The notes: generated by a model from the sequence alone, not told the origin. A stretch of 25,077 bases of DNA from CAYMCO01 sp964388955 (GCA_964388955.1 CAYMCO010000049.1:1-25077); one strand, 5' to 3'. Positions 7,223 to 15,266 are shown, counted from the first letter of the stretch. Translations and numbers: made by a program.

Positions 7223-7300
7223 AGCGGGTTTAGGGTTCGTTGTGCAATCATGGCAAGCGAAATGGCGAGGGGTAGATCTCTGCAGCAAGGAGTGAGAGAA

Positions 7301-9823
7301 ATGTCAGCAAACAGAGTAATCCTGCCGGTGCAGGGCATGACCTGCGCTTCGTGTGTGGGCCATGTAGAGCATGCACTGAGCGAGGTTGAAGGCGTGGCGG
7401 AGGTGAACGTCAACCTGGCCACGGAGCGAGCCAAGGTCCAGTTTTCCAACGGGGATGTCCCGCTTGGGGAGCTGGTGGAGGCCGTGCACAGAGCGGGGTA
7501 TGAGATCCCCGTCGAGAAGGCGATCCTGCCCGTCGGGGGAATGACATGCGCCTCCTGCGTGGCACATGTGGAGGGCGCGCTGCGCGACATGCCGGGGGTG
7601 ATCGACGTGAACGTGAACCTGGCCACCGAGCGGGCCTCTCTGACCTACGTGCCCGGTGTCGCCGATCTGCCGGATTTCAAGCGGGCGGTGGCGGAGACGG
7701 GCTACCAGGTGCTCGAACCGGGAGAAGGCGCTGAGGCAGAGGCCGAAGCCGAGGACGAGGCCGAGCGCAAGATGCGCCAGGCGCGCTTCCGCATGTGGGT
7801 GGCATGGGGGTTCACGGCCCCGATCATCCTGTGGATGTTCGCAGAGATGTTCTTCGGACTCGTGTGGCCCAACCCGTTGATCTACAACCTGGGAATGATC
7901 GCCCTCTCGCTGCCGGTGCTCTTCTGGGTCGGCCGGCGGACCTATGTCGGCGGCCTGACCGCGGTGCGGCATGGGCACGCCAATATGGACACCCTCATCA
8001 TGCTGGGCACGGGCGTGTCGCTGCTCACCGGCCCGGTCTCCTTCTTCTTCCCTGTGGCGAACTACGCCGGGGTGGCGGGGATGATCATGGCCTTCCACCT
8101 CACGGGGCGTTACGTCGAGGAGACGGCCAAGGGCCGCGCCTCTCAGGCGATTCGCAAGCTGCTGGAGCTGGGAGCCAAGACGGCCCAGGTGCTGCGTGAC
8201 GGGCAGGAGGTGAAACTCCCGATGGAGGATGTCCAGGTGGGGGACCTGATGGTCGTGCGGCCAGGGGAGAAGATCCCCACGGATGGCGTCATCCGGGAGG
8301 GGGAAAGCGCAATCGACGAATCCATGGCCACGGGCGAATCCATGCCGGTGAACAAGCGCCCGGGGGACGAGGTGATCGGCGCCACCGTGAACCAGGCGGG
8401 CCTACTAAAAGTGGAAGCCACCAAGGTGGGGAAAGACACCTTCCTCTCCCAGGTGATCAAGCTGGTGGAGGAGTGCCAGGGATCGAAGGTGCCCATCCAG
8501 GAGTTCGCCGACCGGGTGACGGGCGTGTTCGTTCCGGCCGTGATTGGCATCGCGCTGCTCACGGTGGTCGCCTGGCTAGCGCTCTCGGGGCCGATGTCGA
8601 ATCTGGTGGGGGCGGGTTCCTTCCTGCCCTGGGTGGACGCCAATCTAGGGGTGGTCACCCTGGCGATCGTATCCATGGTGGCGGTGCTGGTGATCGCCTG
8701 CCCCTGCGCGCTGGGGTTGGCTACGCCGACGGCGCTGATGGTCGGCAGTGGCAAGGGCGCCGAGCACGGCATCCTGATCCGCACCGGGGAGGCGATTCAA
8801 ACCATGAAGGACGTGGGGATCGTGGTCTTTGACAAGACGGGTACACTCACCAAGGGGCGCCCGGAGGTCACGGATATCGTTACTCTGAACGGCGCGGATG
8901 AAGGCGCACTGCTTCGCTGGGCGGCCTCCGCCGAGCGGGGCAGCGAGCACCCGCTTGGGCGCTCGATTGTGGAGCGCGCCGAGGCGATGGGAGTCGACCT
9001 GGGCGAGCCACAGGGGTTCCAGGCGGTGCGCGGCAAGGGGGTGGTTGCCAGTGTTGATGGCCGGCGGGTGCTGGTCGGTTCGCGGCGCCTGATGAAGGAG
9101 AACGGGCTGGGCCCCGCGTCTCCGGAGAGCACGCTGCGTCGGCTGGAGGACGAGGCCAAGACAGCCATGCTGGTGGCGGCGGAGGGTGAACTGCTCGGCG
9201 TCATCGCCGTAGCCGACACTTTGAAGAAGGATTCGGAAGACGCCGTGCACGAGCTGCACAGATTGGGGCTGCAAAGCGCCATGATCACGGGCGATAACCA
9301 GCGCACGGCGGAGGCCATCGCGAGGCAGGTGGGCATTGATCATGTGCTTGCGGAGGTGCTCCCCGATGGCAAGGTGGCGGAGGTGCAGAAGCTGCAGGAG
9401 CAATTCGGCCTGGTGGCCTTCGTGGGCGACGGGATCAATGACGCGCCGGCGCTGACCCAGGCCAACGTAGGCATCGCCATCGGCAAGGGAACGGATATCG
9501 CCATCGAGGCCAGCGATGTGACCCTGGTGCGGGGGGAGATCACCGGGGTGGTGGAAGCCATCAATCTGAGCCGGGCCACCTTCCGCAAGATCAAGCAGAA
9601 TCTGTTCTGGGCCTTCTTCTACAACGCGGCCATGATCCCGCTGGCGGTGATCGGTTGGATGCACCCGGTGCTGGCGGAGATCGCCATGGCCACCAGCTCG
9701 GTGACGGTGGTGACAAACGCCAACCGGCTGCGCAACGTGGACATCCGGCCGGCTTATCTGCAGGCCACGGCTTCAACAGACGACGGCGCCGCAGTGGTGG
9801 CCTCTGCGAAGGTGACAGTATGA
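7301..9823 (+). CDS. copA: Cu(I)-exporting P1B-1 ATPase, two HMA domains
   Basis: 840 residues. ATG at 7301 is chosen because AAGGAG lies eight bases before it; an earlier in-frame ATG at 7250 lacks this. Two N-terminal heavy-metal domains carry GMTCASC (C15/C18 and C83/C86). The membrane CPC motif is at C467-C469, the phosphorylation site DKTGT at D511, the SEHP nucleotide-binding motif at 548-551 and GDGIND at about 709-714. The late helices carry YNAAMIP and MATSSV, the P1B-1 copper/silver signature. It pumps Cu(I) out of the cytoplasm using ATP. It is intact, unlike many neighbours, and likely co-transcribed with the CsoR-like gene. A short acidic linker (EAEAEAEDEAE) separates HMA2 from the first helix. 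Confidence 0.97.
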   Translation: MSANRVILPVQGMTCASCVGHVEHALSEVEGVAEVNVNLATERAKVQFSNGDVPLGELVEAVHRAGYEIPVEKAILPVGGMTCASCVAHVEGALRDMPGVIDVNVNLATERASLTYVPGVADLPDFKRAVAETGYQVLEPGEGAEAEAEAEDEAERKMRQARFRMWVAWGFTAPIILWMFAEMFFGLVWPNPLIYNLGMIALSLPVLFWVGRRTYVGGLTAVRHGHANMDTLIMLGTGVSLLTGPVSFFFPVANYAGVAGMIMAFHLTGRYVEETAKGRASQAIRKLLELGAKTAQVLRDGQEVKLPMEDVQVGDLMVVRPGEKIPTDGVIREGESAIDESMATGESMPVNKRPGDEVIGATVNQAGLLKVEATKVGKDTFLSQVIKLVEECQGSKVPIQEFADRVTGVFVPAVIGIALLTVVAWLALSGPMSNLVGAGSFLPWVDANLGVVTLAIVSMVAVLVIACPCALGLATPTALMVGSGKGAEHGILIRTGEAIQTMKDVGIVVFDKTGTLTKGRPEVTDIVTLNGADEGALLRWAASAERGSEHPLGRSIVERAEAMGVDLGEPQGFQAVRGKGVVASVDGRRVLVGSRRLMKENGLGPASPESTLRRLEDEAKTAMLVAAEGELLGVIAVADTLKKDSEDAVHELHRLGLQSAMITGDNQRTAEAIARQVGIDHVLAEVLPDGKVAEVQKLQEQFGLVAFVGDGINDAPALTQANVGIAIGKGTDIAIEASDVTLVRGEITGVVEAINLSRATFRKIKQNLFWAFFYNAAMIPLAVIGWMHPVLAEIAMATSSVTVVTNANRLRNVDIRPAYLQATASTDDGAAVVASAKVTV

Positions 9824-9833
9824 GAGGTCGGAA

Positions 9834-9989
9834 ATGAAGGAATCGTTGAATAGAACCAGGGCGGACCCGGTTGCTCTGACATCGGTGGTCATGACGATTG
9901 GCGGCTATGGGGTCTATCTCGCCGGGAGGCCCCTCCTGGCAGGGTTGTTCGCGCTGGAAGCGCCCCAGGTCGCAGATCCGGAGTGGTAG
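9834..9989 (+). CDS. Small membrane ORF downstream of copA, unknown
   Basis: 51 residues, MKESLNRTRADPVALT then a hydrophobic stretch VVMTIGGYGVYLAGRPLLAG. GAGAGG lies a few bases before the ATG, and it begins ten bases after the copA stop. Spacing and ribosome site make it a plausible small membrane partner of CopA, but it could also be the degraded start of a gene whose remains follow at 10040. No family recognised. Confidence 0.4.
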   Translation: MKESLNRTRADPVALTSVVMTIGGYGVYLAGRPLLAGLFALEAPQVADPEW

Positions 9990-10039
9990 CCAAGAACGTC
10001 TGGGGCCTTGATGGGAACACTATTGCTGCTGGGAGTGTG

Positions 10040-10369
10040 ATGTGCCTGGCGCTGGCGGGGGATGGCATCCGGCCGGCCATGTACTTTGGCGAAGCTTCTG
10101 GCGGGATCATCCGGCGTGGCCTGGAGATCGGCCTTCCTGTTGAGGATGGTCGGGAGAAGCATGCGGCTTTTGTACGCTCTCATCAGCCGTTTTTCGATTT
10201 CTTCACCGTCGCTCAGGCGTTTCTCACTCGTCTGCCGGCCGCCATGATCGATCTGATCGCCCGGGTGGTGAGTCGAGATCTCATTCGCCCCCGAATGTTT
10301 GATGCCTACTGGGGTTTGACGCGATCATGGGACGACGGCTGCAGGGGTCTCCATTGTATCTGGCGTTGA
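10040..10369 (+). pseudogene. C-terminal remnant of a FAD-dependent oxidoreductase (geranylgeranyl reductase type)
   Basis: The frame contains AGDGIRPAMYFGEASGGII, then FFDFFTVAQAFLTRLPAAM and RPRMFDAYW. This resembles the C-terminal third of geranylgeranyl-reductase-type flavoproteins, in which a GDA-x-GxGIRPA motif contacts FAD and is followed by a helical tail. The N-terminal FAD-binding GxGxxG region and the whole substrate domain are missing, and no continuation is visible upstream in other frames. It is therefore a truncated remnant with no expected activity. Confidence 0.55.
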
Positions 10370-10468
10370 GCTCGATTCACTCGCATCATTGGAAGGACAG
10401 CCTGGCGATGTCCAACTGGCGGCTTATTCCGACTTCTGAACCGCTCAAATCGAATGGGAGAGATTGAA

Positions 10469-11014
10469 GTGGAACTTCAGAAGATCGAGTGTGAAAGCTG
10501 TGGGGCCCCGGTGGAATGGGACGGTACCTACGGCGAGGAGGTGACCTGCGGCTACTGCGGGGCCGTATTCATCCCGGCTGCCACAGAGATGGAGGATGTC
10601 TGGCTGATGACCGATCCGGTGGCCCGGGCGCGCTATGAGTTCGAAGGGACGCTGGAGAAGCTGGAGCATGACATCCGCTACGAAGTCATGCGTGGGGACG
10701 ACTGGTCGGCGCTGGACCGGGCGTACCTGGCGGAGGTCGAGAGGTTGCAGCGGGAGGGATCGGTCCGCAGGCTGGCCTCCTTCTGGGCGGCCAGCCCGCA
10801 CCCGCCGATCTATCGCGCTCTGAAGGATGGCGAGTTCGCCCTCGGCAGGAGCCGCATTCCTTTTCATGAGGGGGATGAGATTGTGTGGGCCTGCCCGATG
10901 ACGCGCGACCGCTTTGAGCTCAGTGCTCCGGTACTGATTGGAGACTTTCGAGATGCACGCACTCGACGCTTGTGTGGCGAGATGGTGGACGCCATGCAGG
11001 GCCGGATGACCTGA
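10469..11014 (+). CDS. Zinc-ribbon protein of an unrecognised family, paralogue A
   Basis: 181 residues from GTG at 10469, supported by GGGAGAG eight bases before; ATG at 10454 is in frame but lacks a ribosome site. Residues 8-30 form a zinc ribbon, CESC then CGYC (C8, C11, C27, C30). The rest is shared with the next gene: EDVWLMTDPVARARY, LEHDIRYEVMRGDDW, a basic helix with AEVERLQREG, then SPHPPIYRALKDGEF, GDEIVWACPMTRD, PVLIGDF and RLCGEMVDAM. There is no signal peptide or membrane helix, so it is probably cytoplasmic. I do not recognise the family. Zinc ribbons often mediate nucleic-acid or protein contacts, but nothing here fixes a function. Confidence 0.75.
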   Translation: MELQKIECESCGAPVEWDGTYGEEVTCGYCGAVFIPAATEMEDVWLMTDPVARARYEFEGTLEKLEHDIRYEVMRGDDWSALDRAYLAEVERLQREGSVRRLASFWAASPHPPIYRALKDGEFALGRSRIPFHEGDEIVWACPMTRDRFELSAPVLIGDFRDARTRRLCGEMVDAMQGRMT

Positions 11015-11094
11015 ATCCTCTCATCGCATGAATGCGCCCCGAGCCCCGATCACAAATGGAGTGATTGGCATACCTGCCAGACAAGGAGTGCGCA

Positions 11095-11598
11095 ATGGAT
11101 ATCATCAAGGCCCTTTTTGGCACCCCGGCATATGTTTCCAGGACGGATACCCGGGCCGATAGCCCGGATCCCGACCCTGAAGACATCTGGGCCTTCACCG
11201 ACCCCGACGCGAGGGATGACTACGCCCGCAAAGGCGATCTCAGAGAGTTGGAGCGGGACATCCGCTATGAGGTGATGCGGGGAGGCCCATGGACGCCAGA
11301 GGAGCTGGAGTATAAAAGCGAGATCCGCAGGCTGCTGCGCAAGGGCAAGGTGGGCGATAAGGGGTCCTATTGGTTCACCAGTCCGTTCCCGACCGTTTAC
11401 CGCGCCCTCCGGGAAGGATCAATCACCATCGGAGGAGTTGACATCTTCTTCGAACCGGGGGAGGACATCGTCTTCCAATGCCGGATGACCCGGGACATGA
11501 ACCCCGAACTGAACGGGCCCGTGCTGGTCGCCCGCCTGCGGCCCACGGAGAAGTCGCGCCTGTGCGGTGAGATGGGCGGTGCAATGAAAAGCATGTGA
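11095..11598 (+). CDS. Protein of the same unrecognised family, paralogue B without zinc ribbon
   Basis: 167 residues; ATG at 11095 has AAGGAG at good spacing, so the longer frame from 11065 is rejected. After a short N-terminus (MDIIKALFG) it matches paralogue A throughout: EDIWAFTDPDARDDY, LERDIRYEVMRGGPW, EIRRLLRKGKV, SPFPTVYRALREGSI, GEDIVFQCRMTRD, PVLVARL and RLCGEMGGAM. The zinc ribbon is replaced by an unrelated Asp/Pro-rich segment. The tandem arrangement 80 bases apart on one strand indicates local duplication and divergence, and the two proteins may form a heteromer. Cytoplasmic; function unknown. Confidence 0.75.
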   Translation: MDIIKALFGTPAYVSRTDTRADSPDPDPEDIWAFTDPDARDDYARKGDLRELERDIRYEVMRGGPWTPEELEYKSEIRRLLRKGKVGDKGSYWFTSPFPTVYRALREGSITIGGVDIFFEPGEDIVFQCRMTRDMNPELNGPVLVARLRPTEKSRLCGEMGGAMKSM

Positions 11599-11777
11599 GC
11601 TCCGCACTGGTCATACAGGGTTTCTCAAACTGGGTCGATTCAATCGTCCCTCGCGGGCGCTCTCGCTTGTACACTGCGCAAGAAGGATCGATCGCCGGTC
11701 GCTCCGCCAGCAACCGCACGGCCGCACGTTGCCGCCCCCGTGCGGGTAATCTAGGGAGAAATGGACGAACCACTGTA

Positions 11778-12200
11778 ATGGCACATCCTGGGCGATCAGG
11801 GGCGTTCCATGACGGGCAGGAAGTCTATTACTGCACCGTCTCCACCGGTGTGAATTTCGACGTGCAGGGCGAGCCCATGGCTGAATCCTCCACCCCGCTG
11901 GGGAACTACCCGATCTGGCGCAAGCTGGTATCGGTCCACATGAGCGGCGGCACGACCGGGGGCGGGTGGGATATCCCCGGTGTGGGCTGGACCTCGCTCT
12001 TCGTCGGCAGCGGCGTGGCGATCCATTCGACTTTCTGGCACAACAACTTCGGCGCGCCCATGTCTCGTGGCTGTGTGAACGTCCGCCCGGAGGATGCGAG
12101 ATGGGTGTTTCGCTGGAGGACCCCCGTCGTGCCCTATTCTCCGGGTGACGTCACCGTGTCCATGCCCGGCGGGACGAGGGTCGAGGTGGTCGTAGGCTAG
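11778..12200 (+). CDS. L,D-transpeptidase (YkuD) catalytic domain, N-terminally truncated
   Basis: 140 residues from ATG at 11778. It has the YkuD core: EVYYCTVSTG, STPLGNYPIW, WTSLFVGSGVAIHSTFW and the catalytic signature H83 ... SRGCVNV with C99. These enzymes form 3-3 peptidoglycan cross-links or attach proteins to the wall and act outside the membrane. The protein begins right at the catalytic domain and has no signal peptide, linker or binding domain, and no good ribosome site precedes the ATG. Upstream codons in frame to 11595 look non-coding. It is probably the 3' part of a longer gene, so the encoded domain may never reach its substrate. Confidence 0.7.
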   Translation: MAHPGRSGAFHDGQEVYYCTVSTGVNFDVQGEPMAESSTPLGNYPIWRKLVSVHMSGGTTGGGWDIPGVGWTSLFVGSGVAIHSTFWHNNFGAPMSRGCVNVRPEDARWVFRWRTPVVPYSPGDVTVSMPGGTRVEVVVG

Positions 12201-12319
12201 ATTTGAACTTGCCCCATCCTGGTTTTCGCTGCGGTGAGCGGAGCGCCCATTTGGATGCGGAGGCTTCGGTGGGGATGAGGAGATGGTTGGCGGATGACAA
12301 GTGGCGCTCGGAGTCTCAG

Positions 12320-12898
12320 ATGGAGTCGGGGGTGCAGCGGATGATGGCCCGACAGAGACCCTGGTTCGGATTGACGACTGTGGTGGTCTTGGCCGGCATT
12401 GTTTGGATCCTGGTTTCGGCTGTGCCAGCCTCCTCGACCACCGGGGGGATGATCCCCAGCCCGAGAGAGGGCTTCTTGGCGCCGGATTTCACCCTGGACA
12501 TGCTGGCCGGGGGGGAGGTCACTCTTTCTGATCTGCGGGGGAAGGCGGTGGTGGTCAACTTATGGGCCTCCTGGTGTCCGCCATGCCGGGCGGAGATGCC
12601 CGCCATCCAGAGGGTATATGAGCGCAACCGCGAGCGGGGCCTGGATGTGCTGGCGGTGAACACGACATACCAGGACCGTGAGAGCGACGCGGCGGCCTTT
12701 GTACAGGAGTATGGGCTCAGCTTTCCCATCCTGATGGACCGGACCGGGGAAGTGAGCCGCGGCTACCAATTGCGCGCCCTCCCCTCGACCTTCTTCGTCG
12801 ACCGGAAGGGTGTCATCCGCCAGGTGGTCATCGGTGGGCCCATGACCGAGGCCACAATCCAGACCGCTGTGGAATCAATTCTGGAGGGGGGTTCCTGA
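12320..12898 (+). CDS. TlpA/ResA-type thioredoxin-like protein
   Basis: 192 residues from ATG at 12320 (GGAG six bases before). One membrane anchor at about residues 15-35 (FGLTTVVVLAGIVWILVSAV) is followed by an AhpC/TSA-Redoxin fold: APDFTLDMLAGGEVTLSDLR, VVVNLWASWCPPC (C86, C89), AFVQEYGLSFPILMD, and the cis-proline loop LPSTFFVDRKG. It faces the extracytoplasmic side and should reduce disulfides, as ResA/CcmG do in cytochrome c maturation. Its stop overlaps the Lgt-like start (TGATG). It could receive electrons from the CcdA fusion encoded at 16527. Confidence 0.9.
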   Translation: MESGVQRMMARQRPWFGLTTVVVLAGIVWILVSAVPASSTTGGMIPSPREGFLAPDFTLDMLAGGEVTLSDLRGKAVVVNLWASWCPPCRAEMPAIQRVYERNRERGLDVLAVNTTYQDRESDAAAFVQEYGLSFPILMDRTGEVSRGYQLRALPSTFFVDRKGVIRQVVIGGPMTEATIQTAVESILEGGS

Positions 12899-13659
12899 TG
12901 TTCCCCATTCTGCAATTGGGCCCGCTGGCAGTGCAGCTTCCGGGTCTCTTTTTCCTGCTGGGCGTCTGGGTGGGGCTGTGGTTGGTGGAGCGGCGCGCCC
13001 CCCGCCACGGGATTCCATCCGAAACCATCAGCAGCCTGGTCTTTTGGGGGCTGGTCGCGGGCATTCTCGGCGCTCGTCTCGGCTACGCCCTGCGCTTCGT
13101 GGACGTCTACTTGCAGGAACCGCTGGCCCTCGTTTCGCTTAATCCGAGCACCCTCGCGCCGATGGACGGCGCCGTGGCGGGCGGCCTGGTCTCCCTGGTT
13201 TATGGCCGGCGGAAAGGCCTATCATTATGGCCGACCCTGGACGCGCTCTCCCCGGGGCTGGCCGTCTTCTCCATCGCCCTTGGCTTGGCGCACCTCTCCA
13301 GTGGAGATGCGTTCGGAGCGCCGGCCGGGGTGCCCTGGGCGATCGGGCTCTGGGGAGCTCGGCGCCATCCCTCGCAGATCTATGAGATCGTGGCCGCAGT
13401 ATTGATTCTGGGGATCGTATGGCGCCTTCAGGAGCGCAGGTGGCCGGAAGGCATCCTGTTCCTGTCATGGCTCGGCTTGGCGGCGGGGGGCCGCCTGTTT
13501 CTGGAGGCCTTTCGGGGGGACAGTGTCATCGTGCTGGATCGGCTGAGGCTGGCCCAGCTCCTAAGCCTGGCGGTACTGCTGGCGGCCATGTTGCTGATGC
13601 ACCGGCGGGCGCGCGAGGCCGGCCTCTCAGCCCGGCCGGGTTTGCTTCCCGGCAAGTAG
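12898..13659 (+). CDS. Lgt-like membrane protein, probably not a canonical diacylglyceryl transferase
   Basis: 253 residues, about seven hydrophobic segments, translationally coupled to the thioredoxin gene. Overall layout follows prolipoprotein diacylglyceryl transferase: an N-terminal FPILQLGPLAVQLPGL start, GARLGYAL, VPWAIGLWGARRHPSQIYE, and GRLFLEAFRGDSV near the end. Two residues essential in E. coli Lgt are not where expected. The FHGG histidine (H103) is PMDG here, and the GRxGNF arginine (R143) is replaced by the local sequence LAHLSSGD. It may be a divergent subfamily with another substrate or a second, non-housekeeping Lgt. Several lipoproteins are encoded nearby. Confidence 0.75.
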   Translation: MFPILQLGPLAVQLPGLFFLLGVWVGLWLVERRAPRHGIPSETISSLVFWGLVAGILGARLGYALRFVDVYLQEPLALVSLNPSTLAPMDGAVAGGLVSLVYGRRKGLSLWPTLDALSPGLAVFSIALGLAHLSSGDAFGAPAGVPWAIGLWGARRHPSQIYEIVAAVLILGIVWRLQERRWPEGILFLSWLGLAAGGRLFLEAFRGDSVIVLDRLRLAQLLSLAVLLAAMLLMHRRAREAGLSARPGLLPGK

Positions 13660-13713
13660 GCTGGCTCCGCCCGCTGGCAAATGGGCCGGGTTCCCATCGT
13701 CCAGGTTGTGTTT

Positions 13714-13739
13714 GGTGGCGGGGTTAGCGCTCCGCCACC
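13714..13739 (+). terminator. Candidate transcription terminator after the Lgt-like gene
   Basis: GGTGGCGG pairs with CCGCCACC across a ten-base loop that can pair further, 55 bases after the stop codon. The following sequence (GCTTGTATACTTC) is only mildly T-rich, so efficiency is uncertain. Confidence 0.4.
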
Positions 13740-13920
13740 GCTTGTATACTTCAGTAGCCACCCCACACGGGTCACGATCGGCGAAGCGTCCTGAAGTTCG
13801 GGCTACGAACAGCTGTTTCAGACCGCGTTTGTAGTGAAACGTTTCAGTGCCTTTTTCCTGAGATGAGCTCGAAGGGGGGCACCTTGGTGGTCGTCTTCGG
13901 ATTGTAGACCCTGGGAGTCC
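13740..13920. other. Gap between the Lgt-like gene and the CcdA remnant, nothing recognised
   Basis: No open frame here has a protein-like pattern on either strand. It probably holds decayed sequence continuing from the CcdA remnant on its right. Confidence 0.3.
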
Positions 13921-14014
13921 TGCGCCTCCCCAGCCGATGACAAATATCAGTGAGAACCCGGCCACGAAGAACAGCGCGTGGCCGAAGGTGGCCGGCCGCG
14001 GGTTGATCTGCGCT
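13921..14014 (-). pseudogene. Fragment of a CcdA/DsbD-type membrane protein
   Basis: The minus strand reads INPRPATFGHALFFVAGFSL then IFVIGWGGA, the conserved first cytoplasmic loop and second helix of CcdA (HALxFVxGFSLVF). Frame continuity is lost on both sides, and neither catalytic cysteine is present. Between it and the Rieske stop another short minus-strand frame (14026-14142) ends VREIHIGALDREKLDIRIQA, which may be the tail of a further lost gene. An intact CcdA fusion exists at 16527, so this fragment may be a superseded copy. Confidence 0.5.
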
Positions 14015-14158
14015 CGCCGGCGCCGTCACGGAGCTGACTCCAGCAATGCTTGTATCCTTATATCCAGCTTCTCGCGGTCCAGCGCGCCGATATGGATCTC
14101 CCGCACAGGCACTCGGGTGGCCCCTGGCGGCAACCCAGCCACGGCACGCTCTCCATCT

Positions 14159-14647
14159 TCAGCCCGCCAGGATGGAAATCTCGTCCCCTTCGACGTTGAC
14201 CGGGTAGCGGTCAAGCGGGCGCGGCGGGGGCCCGGAGACCACGTTTCCATACTTGTCATAGACCCCGTTGTGGCACGGGCAGTAGAACTGCTCCTTGTCC
14301 GCGACCCAGTGGACCCGGCACCCCAGATGCGTGCAGATATTCGACATGGCGATGTATTCGCGCCCATCATCAGTGAGCACGTAGGCGAAGATTTCCTCTT
14401 CGTCGGAGATCCATCCCGTCTTGCGCTCGACGTTGGTCTTGAAGAGTTCTGGCGTGCCGATCTCGATCTTCTTGCGGGAGGCGAGTGGGAGCCACTCTTC
14501 CACCTTCTGCTTCAACGAGGGGCCCAGCAGGTAGGCGATGGCGGGTACGGCGTAGGCAGCCCCGATGGCGGCCGCGATGGCCCGCGAGGCCAATGCCATG
14601 AAACCGCGGCGCTCCAACTTGCCTGGGCTGGTTTCTTGCTCTTCCAT
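14159..14647 (-). CDS. Rieske [2Fe-2S] iron-sulfur protein (QcrA-like)
   Basis: 162 residues from ATG at 14647, chosen because AAAAGGG lies five bases before it; the longer GTG/ATG options lack this. The N-terminus LERRGFMALASR precedes one membrane anchor (AIAAAIGAAYAVPAIAYLLG), typical of Rieske proteins. The cluster motifs are CTHLGC (C105, H107, C110) and CPCHNG (C123, C125, H126). Ligands should be C105, H107, C123 and H126, with a C110-C125 disulfide. It would transfer electrons from quinol to cytochrome c. No cytochrome b gene is adjacent; downstream only a CcdA fragment is found, so its partner must be elsewhere or it serves another complex. Confidence 0.92.
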   Translation of the reverse strand: MEEQETSPGKLERRGFMALASRAIAAAIGAAYAVPAIAYLLGPSLKQKVEEWLPLASRKKIEIGTPELFKTNVERKTGWISDEEEIFAYVLTDDGREYIAMSNICTHLGCRVHWVADKEQFYCPCHNGVYDKYGNVVSGPPPRPLDRYPVNVEGDEISILAG

Positions 14648-14688
14648 TTCAACCCTTTTCTCCATCCGGCCTGCGTTGCCGCCCGAGC

Positions 14689-15266
14689 TCACCGACGTCG
14701 CCGCCGGCCCTGGTCGGATGGTATGCGGCCCCCTAATTCTGGCTTGCTGGATTTCTCACTCGATCTCGTGAAGGCAAGGATGCTCTCGCGCGTGACAGCA
14801 CCCAACCACTCGCCTTCTTGCAGCACGGGGAGCATGTACAGTCTCTCCTCCAGCATGAGCCGCCAGACGTCAATAGCCCGTGCGCTTGGTGGCACGCTGG
14901 ACAGCTCCCGCAGCGGCTTCATCACCATGCCGGCCGTGGTCCTTCCCCACAGGCCGTCCCCGACGTGGCCGTTCACAATCAGGAGCGCGCCGCAGCCGAT
15001 AAGCCCATAGGCAGCAGCACGGCCGAACGCGGCGGCGACCCTTGTGGCGCGCCCAGAATCGTCAGTCACCCCCCAGATCATGGCCCGCAGCACGCCCCCG
15101 CCGCGAGAGCCAGCGACCATGTGTCCAACCCGCTCATGGATGGATACTGGGCACGGAAATAGCCTGCACGGAGAGACCAAATCAGCGCCGCCAAGGCGAT
15201 GAACCGGGAGAAATCGGCGCGGATCTCGATGTCGAAGAGCTTGCCCAAGGCAATAGGCGCTCGCAT
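14689..15266 (-). pseudogene. Site-2 protease (peptidase M50 with CBS domain), catalytic core deleted
   Basis: ATG at 15266 has GGAGG eight bases before and starts a normal M50 N-terminus: LGKLFDIEIRADFSRFIALA, then AQYPSMSGLDTW. Near 15090 the frame breaks and another minus frame resumes with VLRAMIWGVTDDSGRATRVA, the sequence that normally follows the DGG motif. A second small deletion joins GLWG directly to MKPLRELSSVP, part of a CBS domain (LPVLQEGEWLGAVTRESILA). The HExxH zinc site and the NPxxDGG region, well over a hundred residues, are absent. The gene is dead as a protease. Its 3' end overlaps the first possible start of the Rieske gene. Confidence 0.78.

Noticed and set aside
8645..9664. 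A 339-codon minus-strand open frame
   Set aside because: Antisense to copA, with no domain-like sequence; an artefact of GC-rich codon usage.
14026..14142. A 38-codon minus-strand frame after the Rieske gene
   Set aside because: The sequence (REIHIGALDREKLDIRIQAL) looks protein-like, but it has no convincing start and no family; treated as possible debris beside the CcdA fragment.
13937..15010. A 357-codon plus-strand open frame
   Set aside because: It lies opposite the Rieske gene and the site-2 protease remnant; its product is Arg/Pro/Ser-rich without any domain, as expected for a GC-rich antisense frame.
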